A DNA stretch of 64,000 bases, taken from Flavobacterium gawalongense (GTDB taxonomy: Bacteria > Bacteroidota > Bacteroidia > Flavobacteriales > Flavobacteriaceae). Under the pieces are notes generated by a model that was given only the letters and a program-made list of their open reading frames with translations, was not told the origin of the DNA and ran no database searches. A program made the translations under genes and the position numbers. Shown piece by piece: positions 17,148-25,146 of this stretch (its first letter is position 1; each line of letters starts with the position of its first letter). Location: NCBI RefSeq assembly GCF_007097265.1, contig NZ_VJZP01000008.1:62001-126000 (forward strand). Reading direction: 5' to 3'.

Positions 17148-18596
17148 ATGAAAAGAATTATTTTACCAATGTTATTTTTAGCTTCATTAATCTCTTGTGA
17201 AAATGATGCTAAATCTTCGATTGAAACTACAAGTGTGGTTTTAGCCAACCAATCTGGAACTCCGGTATTATTAAAAAAGCAAGCTGGTTTTGAAAGCTTG
17301 GAACTTTTTTCACTTATTACTTCGGATGATGTTTTGGCTGGAAGTCCAAATTTTGTTTTTGGAGGATCTGCTGATGGATCAGGATTATTAAAAAATGCTG
17401 ATGGAACTTTTACTTTTTTGGTGAACCATGAAGACAATTTTGCCGTATCAAGAGTCACATTTGACAAAACATTCAAACCTACAAAAGGGGAGTATTTATT
17501 GAATTCAAATGGAGGAACTTGGAGATTATGTGGCGCATCAATGGCAACGGTTGCTGAGAATGGTTTTGGGCCATTGTATTTAACTTGTGGAGAGTCAGGG
17601 GAAGAATCCCGCACACATGCTGTAAATCCTTTTGGTGATGTAGGTTCGGCATCAGTTTCTAAAGAATTACCGGGTTTAGGACGATTAAGTGCTGAAAATG
17701 CTTTGCCATTGAAAGCGACTGCTTTTGCTGAAAAAACAGTGGTTGTTATTGGGGATGATGATTCTGGGACAAATGGAGGTCAAGTATTTATGTATGTATC
17801 AAACACTATTGGGGATTTAGCGGATGGTTCTTTGTATATGATGAAAAGAACGGATAACAACCAGAGAGAAAAAGATATGGTTGCTAATCAAACCTACAGC
17901 GTATCTTTTGTGAAAATTGATAATCATACTACTATGACTGGAGCTGCCATAAATGCATCAGTAAATACATTGAAAGGAATCAAATTTGGTAGAGTAGAGG
18001 ATTTGGATTATAAGAAAGGTACCGATGCCGGAGCGAGAGAAATTTATTTTAACGTTACAGGTCAGAATACTACCGGATCAAATGCTGATGCTTCAAGAAC
18101 GAAATATGGTAGAGTTTACAAATTGAACTTGGATGCAAATAATCCTTTAGCAGGGACTCTTGAAGTAATTCTTGATGGTGATGACCGTACTGGAATTGCA
18201 GGGAAATTTCAAAATCCAGATAATATTTGTGTGACAAAAAACTACGTCTATGTTCAGGAAGATGCTAATGGATATGGCGATGAAACTCACGATGCTTATA
18301 TCTATCAATACAATATGGCTACAAAACAATTGAAAGTGGTTGTGGAATTAGACCACCGTCGTACTGCTACTGATGCTGCTAAGTATAATGTAGGTGGAAC
18401 TTCAGAATTTGGTGATTGGGAATATGGTGCAATGATCGATGTTTCCGAACAATTAGGAATTGATGATACTTTTTTATTAAGTGTTCAGCCTCATACTTGG
18501 AGAGGAACAAAATACAAAGGAGTTGATGGAGGAACCAATCGTCCAAATGAAGATCAGGCAAGTCAAATCGTTTTAATCAAAGGATTAGCGAGATAA
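17148..18596 (+). CDS. PhoX-like (DUF839) lipoprotein
   Basis: 482 residues from the ATG at 17148, which gives a clean lipoprotein signal (MKRIILPMLFLASLISC, lipid Cys17); a TTG eight codons upstream would spoil it. The body resembles the PhoX/DUF839 family of Ca/Fe-dependent secreted phosphatases, a beta-propeller, with family-like segments FLVNHEDNFAVSR, FGRVEDLDY and GKFQNPDNICV. I cannot confirm the metal ligands, so phosphatase activity is inference. A hairpin follows, then a lipoprotein peroxidase in the same direction. Confidence 0.7.
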   Translation: MKRIILPMLFLASLISCENDAKSSIETTSVVLANQSGTPVLLKKQAGFESLELFSLITSDDVLAGSPNFVFGGSADGSGLLKNADGTFTFLVNHEDNFAVSRVTFDKTFKPTKGEYLLNSNGGTWRLCGASMATVAENGFGPLYLTCGESGEESRTHAVNPFGDVGSASVSKELPGLGRLSAENALPLKATAFAEKTVVVIGDDDSGTNGGQVFMYVSNTIGDLADGSLYMMKRTDNNQREKDMVANQTYSVSFVKIDNHTTMTGAAINASVNTLKGIKFGRVEDLDYKKGTDAGAREIYFNVTGQNTTGSNADASRTKYGRVYKLNLDANNPLAGTLEVILDGDDRTGIAGKFQNPDNICVTKNYVYVQEDANGYGDETHDAYIYQYNMATKQLKVVVELDHRRTATDAAKYNVGGTSEFGDWEYGAMIDVSEQLGIDDTFLLSVQPHTWRGTKYKGVDGGTNRPNEDQASQIVLIKGLAR

Positions 18597-18623
18597 TAAA
18601 CCCAATCAAATAGTTACAAATAT

Positions 18624-18660
18624 CCACGGTTTCTTATTGGGAATCGTGGTTTTTGTTTTT
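18624..18660 (+). terminator. Hairpin between PhoX-like and peroxidase genes
   Basis: A 10-bp stem with two G-T pairs (CCACGGTTTC/GGAATCGTGG) followed by TTTTTGTTTTT. It could be a full terminator or allow partial read-through into the peroxidase gene, for which I see no clear promoter. Confidence 0.6.
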
Positions 18661-18689
18661 ACAATTTTTTAAAGTTATTAGAATTTATC

Positions 18690-20468
18690 ATGAAAAACAG
18701 TTGCATTTTATTGATTCTAATTTTATTGGTCTCTTGCCAGAATACTATCCCTAAGCATGAAGCAGTAAATAATTTATTCAAATCAGATATTCTAAAAGTT
18801 ATAGATGAAGTTTCTAAGCTGGAGCATTTAATTGAATTGAATTCCTCAACATCTCAACTTCAAAAACAATTTCTGAAAGCTCATACTAGTTACAAACAAG
18901 TGGAAATGATCAGTGAATATTATTTTCCAGTTGTTTCTAAAGCTATAAATGGTCCAGCTTTGGCAGAATTTGAAGAGAACGACGGGAAGACTTTGCCTCC
19001 AGAAGGATTTCAAGTGATTGAAGAATTTATTTTCCCAACTTATAATTCCCAGACAAAAGCTGAATTATTGAAGGAAATGGGTATTCTTTCTGCCAATTTA
19101 AAGCGATTGGACAAAGTGTCACAAACGAACGAATTAACTGATTCCCATGTTTTTGATGCGATGCGTTTGGAAGTTTTTAGAATTATAACCTTGGGAATAA
19201 CTGGGTTTGATTCTCCAATTGCACAGAATTCTATTCCTGAAGCATTGTCAGCATTAGAAAATATAGAAAAGTACAATCAAATTTATACTGAAAATTCAGA
19301 AGATGTATCTTTTCAAGGTGTTTTAAAAACTATTGAACAAGCTAAAGAGTATTTAAAAAAGAATACCAAGTTTAATGAATTTGACCGAGCAGTTTTTATT
19401 CGGGAAATGGCGAATCCGTTAGGTAAGGGCCTATATAAAAGCCAAGTGAGCTTGAAAATTCCTTTTATCAAAGAAACGAGAGGATTAAAGACAACTGCCC
19501 AAACACTTTTTGACAAAAACGTTTTTGACGTTGAGGCATTTTCAGCATTTCCAGATTATGAAACGACCCCAGAAAAAATCGAGTTAGGGAAATTATTGTT
19601 CAACGATCCTATTTTGTCCGGAAATAATTCTCGTTCCTGTGCTTTCTGTCATCATGCTGACAAAGCTTTTACCGACGGATTAGAAAAAGCAGTTTCATTA
19701 GATGGACAATCGTTGGTTAAAAGGAATACGCCAACGCTGTCTAATATCGCTTTTCAACGTGTTTTCTTTTCCGATTCCAGAGTCAATTATCTGGAAGACC
19801 AAGCAGTAGCTGTAATTACAAATGAAAATGAAATGCACGGTTCTTTGAAAAAGTCAGTTTTGGCTTTAAAAAAGAATGCGAATTATTGTATCAAATTTAA
19901 AAAAGCATTTCCAAAAACCGCAATAGATGAATTTGCAATTAAAAATGCATTAGCTTCTTATATCAGGTCTTTGAGTGATTACGATTCAAAATTTGATGAA
20001 TACATGCGGGGAGATAAAACGTTTAATTTGGATGAAATCGCTGGATTTAATCTTTTTGCCGGAAAAGCAAAATGTGCGACCTGTCATTTTATTCCATTAA
20101 CAAACGGAACGGTGCCGCCAAGTTTTATGAAATCAGAAAGCGAGGTATTGGGCGTTCCTGATAAGCATAAAAAATTAGATCCTGATTTAGGAAAATTCGA
20201 GTTGACGAAAGCCGAAATTCATAGAAATTCTTTTAAAACACCGACTATTAGAAATATTGAATTGACAGCACCTTACATGCACAATGGTGTTTTTAAAACG
20301 CTGGAAGAGGTCATTGATTTTTATAATGATGGCGGTGGGAATGGTTTGGGGTTCAAATTAGAGAACCAAACTCTGCCTGAAGATAAACTAAACCTGACAG
20401 TCTTAGAAAAAAAGCAACTTATTGCCTTTATGAAAACGTTAGCTGATACAAAGTATTCACAATATTAA
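18690..20468 (+). CDS. Imelysin-like / di-haem cytochrome c peroxidase fusion lipoprotein
   Basis: 592 residues. Lipoprotein signal MKNSCILLILILLVSC (Cys16). Residues about 30-260 are helical and resemble imelysin, with GFQVIEEFIF (from about 106) in place of the imelysin GxHxxE motif. Residues about 280-590 are a MauG/CcpA-type peroxidase with two haem c sites, CAFCH (317-321) and CATCH (462-466), and the NTPTLSNIAFQ and SFKTPTIRNIELTAPYMHNG segments. It should act in the periplasm, removing peroxide or oxidising a partner. It may form a unit with the PhoX-like lipoprotein upstream. Confidence 0.85.
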   Translation: MKNSCILLILILLVSCQNTIPKHEAVNNLFKSDILKVIDEVSKLEHLIELNSSTSQLQKQFLKAHTSYKQVEMISEYYFPVVSKAINGPALAEFEENDGKTLPPEGFQVIEEFIFPTYNSQTKAELLKEMGILSANLKRLDKVSQTNELTDSHVFDAMRLEVFRIITLGITGFDSPIAQNSIPEALSALENIEKYNQIYTENSEDVSFQGVLKTIEQAKEYLKKNTKFNEFDRAVFIREMANPLGKGLYKSQVSLKIPFIKETRGLKTTAQTLFDKNVFDVEAFSAFPDYETTPEKIELGKLLFNDPILSGNNSRSCAFCHHADKAFTDGLEKAVSLDGQSLVKRNTPTLSNIAFQRVFFSDSRVNYLEDQAVAVITNENEMHGSLKKSVLALKKNANYCIKFKKAFPKTAIDEFAIKNALASYIRSLSDYDSKFDEYMRGDKTFNLDEIAGFNLFAGKAKCATCHFIPLTNGTVPPSFMKSESEVLGVPDKHKKLDPDLGKFELTKAEIHRNSFKTPTIRNIELTAPYMHNGVFKTLEEVIDFYNDGGGNGLGFKLENQTLPEDKLNLTVLEKKQLIAFMKTLADTKYSQY

Positions 20469-20470
20469 AC

Positions 20471-20502
20471 AAAAAATGCGCTGAATTTCAGCGCATTTTT
20501 TT
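20471..20502. terminator. Bidirectional terminator between convergent genes
   Basis: A 15-bp perfect stem (AAAAAATGCGCTGAA and its complement) with A-run and T-run ends, placed between the peroxidase gene and the convergent small-barrel gene. Confidence 0.9.
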
Positions 20503-20517
20503 AAGAATTATGTGTTT

Positions 20518-21036
20518 TTATAGTTTGAAACCATAAGCTACACGAAGTGCAATTTGATCTGTGTCGTATTCTGTATAAGCTTCATAACGTAAACTTATGT
20601 CGATATCTTTACCTGCATATCCAATTCCGGGAGCCCATAAGTAAGTGTCTTGTTTGTAACCATTAGTTACTGCAATACCACCACCAATTTCACCTAAAAC
20701 ATAGAATTGATCTTCCCAAACGAAAGCTTTGAAACCAGCTTTTACTGGAATAAAACCTAAATCTTTTACATCATTATCAATAAATAAATTTGTAAAACCT
20801 GTAGTTAAAGTTAAAGAAGTTCTCTTTGTTAAATCATATTGAAGTCTAACATCTCCACCTAATGACCAGTTGTATAGGTCATTGTCAGTAGGTAGGCCAC
20901 CATTTATACCAATTCCTAAACGGAATCCTTGATCGTAATTTTCAACTTCTGTTGTTTCTTGTGCTTCTACGTTGCTAGCAAACATCATTGAGATTGCTAA
21001 TACAAATACTGTTTTAATTTTTCCTGCGATTTCCAT
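20518..21036 (-). CDS. Small outer-membrane beta-barrel protein
   Basis: 172 residues from the ATG at 21036; the longer TTG frame would bury the signal peptide. Signal MEIAGKIKTVFVLAISMMFASNVEAQ is followed by alternating beta strands of an OmpX/OprF-like eight-stranded barrel (FRLGIGINGG, VRLQYDLTKRTSLTLTTGFTN, FYVLGEIGGGIA, IDISLRYEAYTE, IALRVAYGFKL) that ends with a hydrophobic residue. Function is unknown; it is likely an outer-membrane structural protein. It has its own -7 box. Confidence 0.8.
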   Translation of the reverse strand: MEIAGKIKTVFVLAISMMFASNVEAQETTEVENYDQGFRLGIGINGGLPTDNDLYNWSLGGDVRLQYDLTKRTSLTLTTGFTNLFIDNDVKDLGFIPVKAGFKAFVWEDQFYVLGEIGGGIAVTNGYKQDTYLWAPGIGYAGKDIDISLRYEAYTEYDTDQIALRVAYGFKL

Positions 21037-21100
21037 AATTGTTTTTTTTAAATAATTTTTGTCGTCATTCTGATTTTTTAATTGGCACAAAACAACGTTA

Positions 21101-21108
21101 CAAATGTA
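21101..21108 (-). promoter_or_regulatory. -7 box of the small barrel gene
   Basis: Minus strand TACATTTG (TAnnTTTG), 64 bases upstream of the ATG at 21036; the -33 box is not clear. Confidence 0.5.
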
Positions 21109-21238
21109 TAGCCCGCAATTGCTCGAAATGTTACAGAATTATTTGGTTTTGTTATAGAATTCCTTGTTTTGTTCAAAAAACCAATAAAAAAGGGGTGTTA
21201 TATATGCAATAGTATCGATAGAATTGAAAGCTTCTAAT

Positions 21239-21246
21239 TATCTTTG
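21239..21246 (+). promoter_or_regulatory. -7 box of the MATE gene
   Basis: TATCTTTG followed by C. Expected start of transcription near 21253 leaves a leader of only about 11 bases before the GTG at 21264. Confidence 0.6.
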
Positions 21247-21263
21247 CCTACAAAAAAACAAAA

Positions 21264-22646
21264 GTGAATTTATCTCAATATACCAAAGAGTTTTCTTATA
21301 ATATTAAATTAGCATATCCTGTTATTTTAGGAATGCTCGGTCATACTTTGATAGGAATAGTCGATAATTTTATGGTTGGGAAATTGGGTTCTACGGAGTT
21401 GGCGGCCGTTTCTCTGGGTAACAGCTTTATATTCATAGCTTTATCTTTAGGAATAGGATTTTCTACTGCAATCACTCCGTTGACTGCTGAGGCTGATGCC
21501 GAAAACGATGATAAAAAAATTCGTTCTACTTTTCATCATGGATTGCTTTTGTGTACGGTTCTAGGAGTTGCACTATTCATTTTGACAGTGTTATCCAAAC
21601 AAATCATGTACTTAATGCACCAACCCAAAGCAGTGGCTGATCTCGCTGCTCCTTATATTGATTGGGTTGCGTTTTCTTTAATTCCAGTGATTATGTATCA
21701 GGGGTACAAACAATTTGCTGATGGCTTAGCCAAAACAAAATATTCGATGTACGCTATTTTTATGGCAAATGTGGTGCACGTATTTTTTAATTATGTACTG
21801 ATTTACGGAATTTGGATTTTCCCCAAATTAGGGATTCTAGGTGCAGCATTAGGAACAGTACTGTCAAGGATAATGATGGTAGTTTTTATGCATTATCTTA
21901 TGAAAAGAAATGCAGTGTTGGAAAAATATTTTAAGAATTTTAGTTTTAAAGAAATACGAAAATCAGTTTTAAAAAAAATCATCAATCTTGGTTTGCCTTC
22001 GGCGATGCAAATGTTGTTTGAAGTAACCTTGTTTACAGCTGCGATTTGGCTTTCAGGTTCTTTAGGAAAAAACAGTCAGGCAGCCAATCAAATTGCACTT
22101 ATTCTGGCATCATCTACCTTTATGGTAGCTATGGGTTTGAGCGTTACGGCAATGATCAGAGTAAGTCATACCAAAGGAATGTATGATTATAAAAATTTGA
22201 TTATAGTAGCGAGATCTATTTTTCTATTAGCCATTATTCTGGAAACCTTTTTTGCAATAATTTTTGTGGTATTCCATAATTTTTTACCGCATTTGTTCCT
22301 AAATATGTCCGATTCAGCTCAAATGGTAGACAACAAAGAAATTATCATCATAACTTCAAAATTACTTTTGATAGCAGCTATTTTCCAAATTTCCGATGGT
22401 ATCCAAGTCGTTGTTCTGGGTGCATTACGTGGTTTGCAAGATGTGAAAATACCAATGTATATAACGTTTGTGGCGTATTGGATTATAGGTTTTCCAATTT
22501 CGTATTATTTAGGAAAATACACGGAACTGAAAGCGGTGGGGATTTGGATAGGACTTTTAGCAGGATTAACAGCAGCCGCTTTATTTTTGTATATTCGCTT
22601 TGCGGGATTAACAAGAAAATTGGTTTTAAAGAATCATAAAAACTAA
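21264..22646 (+). CDS. MATE family efflux transporter
   Basis: 460 residues with about 12 membrane segments in two halves, as in NorM-type Na+ or H+ coupled exporters of drugs and cationic metabolites. Typical elements are AYPVILGMLGHTLIGIVDNFMVG in the first helix pair (about 16-38), LGLPSAMQMLFE opening the second half and ISDGIQVVVLGALRGLQDVKIPM. It starts with GTG, supported by the nearby -7 box. The Band 7 gene follows 68 bases downstream in the same direction. Confidence 0.92.
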   Translation: MNLSQYTKEFSYNIKLAYPVILGMLGHTLIGIVDNFMVGKLGSTELAAVSLGNSFIFIALSLGIGFSTAITPLTAEADAENDDKKIRSTFHHGLLLCTVLGVALFILTVLSKQIMYLMHQPKAVADLAAPYIDWVAFSLIPVIMYQGYKQFADGLAKTKYSMYAIFMANVVHVFFNYVLIYGIWIFPKLGILGAALGTVLSRIMMVVFMHYLMKRNAVLEKYFKNFSFKEIRKSVLKKIINLGLPSAMQMLFEVTLFTAAIWLSGSLGKNSQAANQIALILASSTFMVAMGLSVTAMIRVSHTKGMYDYKNLIIVARSIFLLAIILETFFAIIFVVFHNFLPHLFLNMSDSAQMVDNKEIIIITSKLLLIAAIFQISDGIQVVVLGALRGLQDVKIPMYITFVAYWIIGFPISYYLGKYTELKAVGIWIGLLAGLTAAALFLYIRFAGLTRKLVLKNHKN

Positions 22647-22714
22647 TATTGTTCTTATGTAATTTCTAATTTCTTTACTCGTATAATAAGCGTACAAACC
22701 AATCAAACAAAAAA

Positions 22715-23623
22715 ATGATACTATTTATTATTCTTGGAATAATTTTATTAATTTTAAGTTTTACATTAAAAAGCAATGTAAATCCGTTTTCTAAATTTGC
22801 GAATACTCTTAAAATTATTGGAGTTTTACTAATCGCTTTGGGACTTTTTTCTTCAATGTTTAAACAAATTGATGCTGGTAAAGTGGGAGTTAAATCGCTG
22901 TACGGAAGTGTACAGCCCGATGTTCTGGAAAGTGGTTTACATTTAATAAATCCATTATTGGATGTTACTGAATTTGATATTCAAACCCAAAACTACACCA
23001 TGTCAGCAGTCCACGGAGAAGGTGTTCAAGAAGGTGATGATGCGATTCGTGTTTTGTCAAATGACGGTCTGGAAGTGGTGATTGATTTGACAGTTTTGTT
23101 CCGTGTTTCACCAGAATCAGCGCCGAAAATTTTCAAACAAATTGGAGTAAATTATTCGGATAAAATTGTTCGTCCCGTAACAAGAACCCGTATTCGTGAT
23201 AACGCGGTTTATTATGATGCAGTAGCCTTATATTCTACCAAAAGGAATGAATTTCAACAACGAATTTTCAAAACTATTGAGGCCGATTTTAAAACTAGAG
23301 GATTAGTTTTAGAGCAATTATTAATTAGAAATATCAATCTTCCTACTTCTGTAAAAACAACTATTGAAAGTAAAATAAATGCCGAACAAGATGCACAAAA
23401 AATGACTTTCGTACTTCAAAAAGAAAAGCAGGAAGCAGAACGAAAAAGAGTGGAAGCTCAAGGTATTGCGGATTACCAAAGAATTATTTCGACAGGTTTG
23501 TCAGATAAACAATTGCAATATGAACAAATAAAAGCACAAAAAGAACTAGCAGCTTCTCCTAATACTAAAATCATTTTTATGAATGGTAGAGGAAATGCTC
23601 CAGTTATTCTTTCTGATAAATAA
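22715..23623 (+). CDS. SPFH/Band 7 (prohibitin-like) membrane protein
   Basis: 302 residues. Two N-terminal membrane segments (about 1-20 and 30-50) precede an SPFH domain starting KQIDAGKVGVKSLYGSVQPDVLESGLH and a coiled coil (about 225-275, rich in EKQEAERKRVEAQG). Prohibitin-like proteins oligomerise into membrane rings and often modulate proteases. No partner protease (FtsH/HflK-type) is adjacent. The small acidic protein gene follows 81 bases later. Confidence 0.88.
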   Translation: MILFIILGIILLILSFTLKSNVNPFSKFANTLKIIGVLLIALGLFSSMFKQIDAGKVGVKSLYGSVQPDVLESGLHLINPLLDVTEFDIQTQNYTMSAVHGEGVQEGDDAIRVLSNDGLEVVIDLTVLFRVSPESAPKIFKQIGVNYSDKIVRPVTRTRIRDNAVYYDAVALYSTKRNEFQQRIFKTIEADFKTRGLVLEQLLIRNINLPTSVKTTIESKINAEQDAQKMTFVLQKEKQEAERKRVEAQGIADYQRIISTGLSDKQLQYEQIKAQKELAASPNTKIIFMNGRGNAPVILSDK

Positions 23624-23704
23624 ATTTTTAAAAAGTTTATCCGGTTAATCGTCAATTCGTATAACCGATTAAACAAATAACCAAATTAACGATTAAACAA
23701 CACT

Positions 23705-23935
23705 ATGGAATTACCAAAATTTTTACTAGGCGACAATACTGATTTTCCCGAAGATATTTTCATCATACACCTTGATTATCCTCGATTTATAATCAATCTG
23801 AAAGATGACGAAGTTGAGTTCATGGAAGAAGCGGAAGATCTTGATGAAGGGGAATTGAATGCAGAAATGGAAGGATTAATAGTTCTTGCCAATGAGTTTT
23901 ACGACAGGGAAATGGAACGTTACGAAAAAGAGTAA
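23705..23935 (+). CDS. Small acidic protein of unknown function
   Basis: 76 residues, no signal or membrane segment. The first half looks folded (FPEDIFIIHLDYPRFIINLKDDEVEFM); the second is strongly acidic and helical (EEAEDLDEGELNAEMEGLIVLANEFYDREMERYEKE). The proper ATG start and codon use like neighbouring genes support a real gene. I recognise no family. It is followed 36 bases later by the hairpin formed by the meaB-tail duplicate, which may be its terminator. Confidence 0.65.
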   Translation: MELPKFLLGDNTDFPEDIFIIHLDYPRFIINLKDDEVEFMEEAEDLDEGELNAEMEGLIVLANEFYDREMERYEKE

Positions 23936-23945
23936 GTTTATTTTT

Positions 23946-24014
23946 AAATATGTTTTCAATAATAGTGGGGGCGGTTGCAAAGGATGAAATTTCATCATTT
24001 GCACCGTTTTTTTA
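23946..24014 (-). pseudogene. Frameshifted copy of the meaB 3' end, forming a terminator
   Basis: This stretch aligns with the last ~70 bases of meaB (25156-25225): a 27-base core from 23971 matches 25181 with three differences, and the flanks match with small gaps. Read on the minus strand it gives DEISSFATAPTIIENIFKN against DETSPFAAAKLLLEKYFKF, with a one-base deletion just before. On the plus strand the same bases fold into a hairpin (CGGT..GCAAA/TTTGCACCG) followed by TTTTTTTATTTT, fit to end transcription of the small acidic gene. Confidence 0.6.
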
Positions 24015-24127
24015 TTTTCGTTTAATTTTGTTTTTGATGATTCTAGTTATAAATAATATTAACCTGAATTCGATTATTATTTTACTACTAATAAATTGTA
24101 TATCATTAATTTGCGGTTAACTGGTTT

Positions 24128-24207
24128 TCCTGCAAGGTCTTTTTTTGACCTTGGAGGTATGTAAATCTAAAAAATGATACCTACAAGGTTTTGGAAACCT
24201 TGCAGGA
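24128..24207. repeat. 80-bp nested-palindrome repeat
   Basis: Outer arms TCCTGCAAGGT (24128) and ACCTTGCAGGA (24197). Inner arms ACCTTGGAGGTAT (from about 24148) and ATACCTACAAGGT (from about 24178) pair with one mismatch, and each outer arm also pairs with its neighbour. A REP/BIME-like unit in the 448-bp gap 23936-24383, which otherwise holds only the meaB-tail copy and AT-rich sequence. Confidence 0.7.
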
Positions 24208-24383
24208 TTATAAACGGTAATAAAAATCAATACTTTAATAATCAAACTCAGGTTATTAGTTTAACTTTAATGTTTTAATTTTGAGATAGTTTCGTTTTGT
24301 TTTTTTTGGATAAAAAAATAAAACTTTGGGTAACAAAAACTAACCTTTATTGATATAGTACTATAAACCATTAAATTTAAACT

Positions 24384-25112
24384 GTGATGAAAAATACAAA
24401 AACAATTTCAAAAGTTCTTATCGTTCTGCTTTTGTTGACGCAAAATAGTTTTGCTCAGGTAAAAGGAGGAACGATAGTAAATGCAAAAAGCAATATAAAC
24501 AACATAAATGGGGGGATGCCAAACAGGATTTCGATGAATGTTACCGTCCCAAAACAAACACAAGGCGCAACATTTGGCGAAAAAGTAAATGCTGGTAAAA
24601 TAAATGTAGCATTAATTGAAGGTGGTTGTGTTGTTTTATTTCCTTCTGCTACAGGATACAAAATTAATACAGCTAATAGTAGCATTGTTGAATTGTCGAG
24701 AAATGAGAGTCTCGCTTTTGGTGAAAAAGTAAATCAAGGGCTACATGCTGCTGGTAGTGCGCTATCACAAGGTGCTTCGTTATTGGGTGGGGCTTTGCCC
24801 GGTGGTGCTATTATTTCGGCTGCAGTTTCGAGTGTGGGTAATTTAGCAGGAGGGGCCGGGGGTGGTGCAGCTGCAGCCTCCTATGCAAGAACCGGAAAAC
24901 TGGTCTGGAAAATGGAAGATAAGGATAGTAGTGATTCGATGTTGGAATTGCAAGATGGTGAATTTGAATTATCATTTGTTATAGTTGAAAAAGCGACTTC
25001 TGGATTAAAAGACACCTTAAAAACTCAGGTTCGCGTTGGTTTTACTATAGAAAATGGGGTTTTAAAAACGAAACATGATACGGCTAAAAATTCCGTGGGT
25101 AACATTCGTTAA
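24384..25112 (+). CDS. Orphan secreted protein with Gly/Ala-rich middle
   Basis: 242 residues, exported (MMKNTKTISKVLIVLLLLTQNSFAQ; the second Met may be the start). The mature part has two short echoes, FGEKVNAG (about 63) and FGEKVNQG (about 112), a glycine/alanine-rich low-polarity stretch (about 118-165) like a glycine-zipper membrane insertion, and a beta-rich C-terminus. I recognise no family. It lies on a 1.2-kb segment bracketed by the two copies of the meaB 3' end and may have been inserted. Confidence 0.6.
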   Translation: MMKNTKTISKVLIVLLLLTQNSFAQVKGGTIVNAKSNINNINGGMPNRISMNVTVPKQTQGATFGEKVNAGKINVALIEGGCVVLFPSATGYKINTANSSIVELSRNESLAFGEKVNQGLHAAGSALSQGASLLGGALPGGAIISAAVSSVGNLAGGAGGGAAAASYARTGKLVWKMEDKDSSDSMLELQDGEFELSFVIVEKATSGLKDTLKTQVRVGFTIENGVLKTKHDTAKNSVGNIR

Positions 25113-25146
25113 AAAATAATATTTCTAAAATTTGAGCTATTCGTGA

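Noticed and set aside
18624..18660. Riboswitch ahead of the peroxidase gene
   Set aside because: A short stem with T-run explains it; no conserved aptamer features seen.
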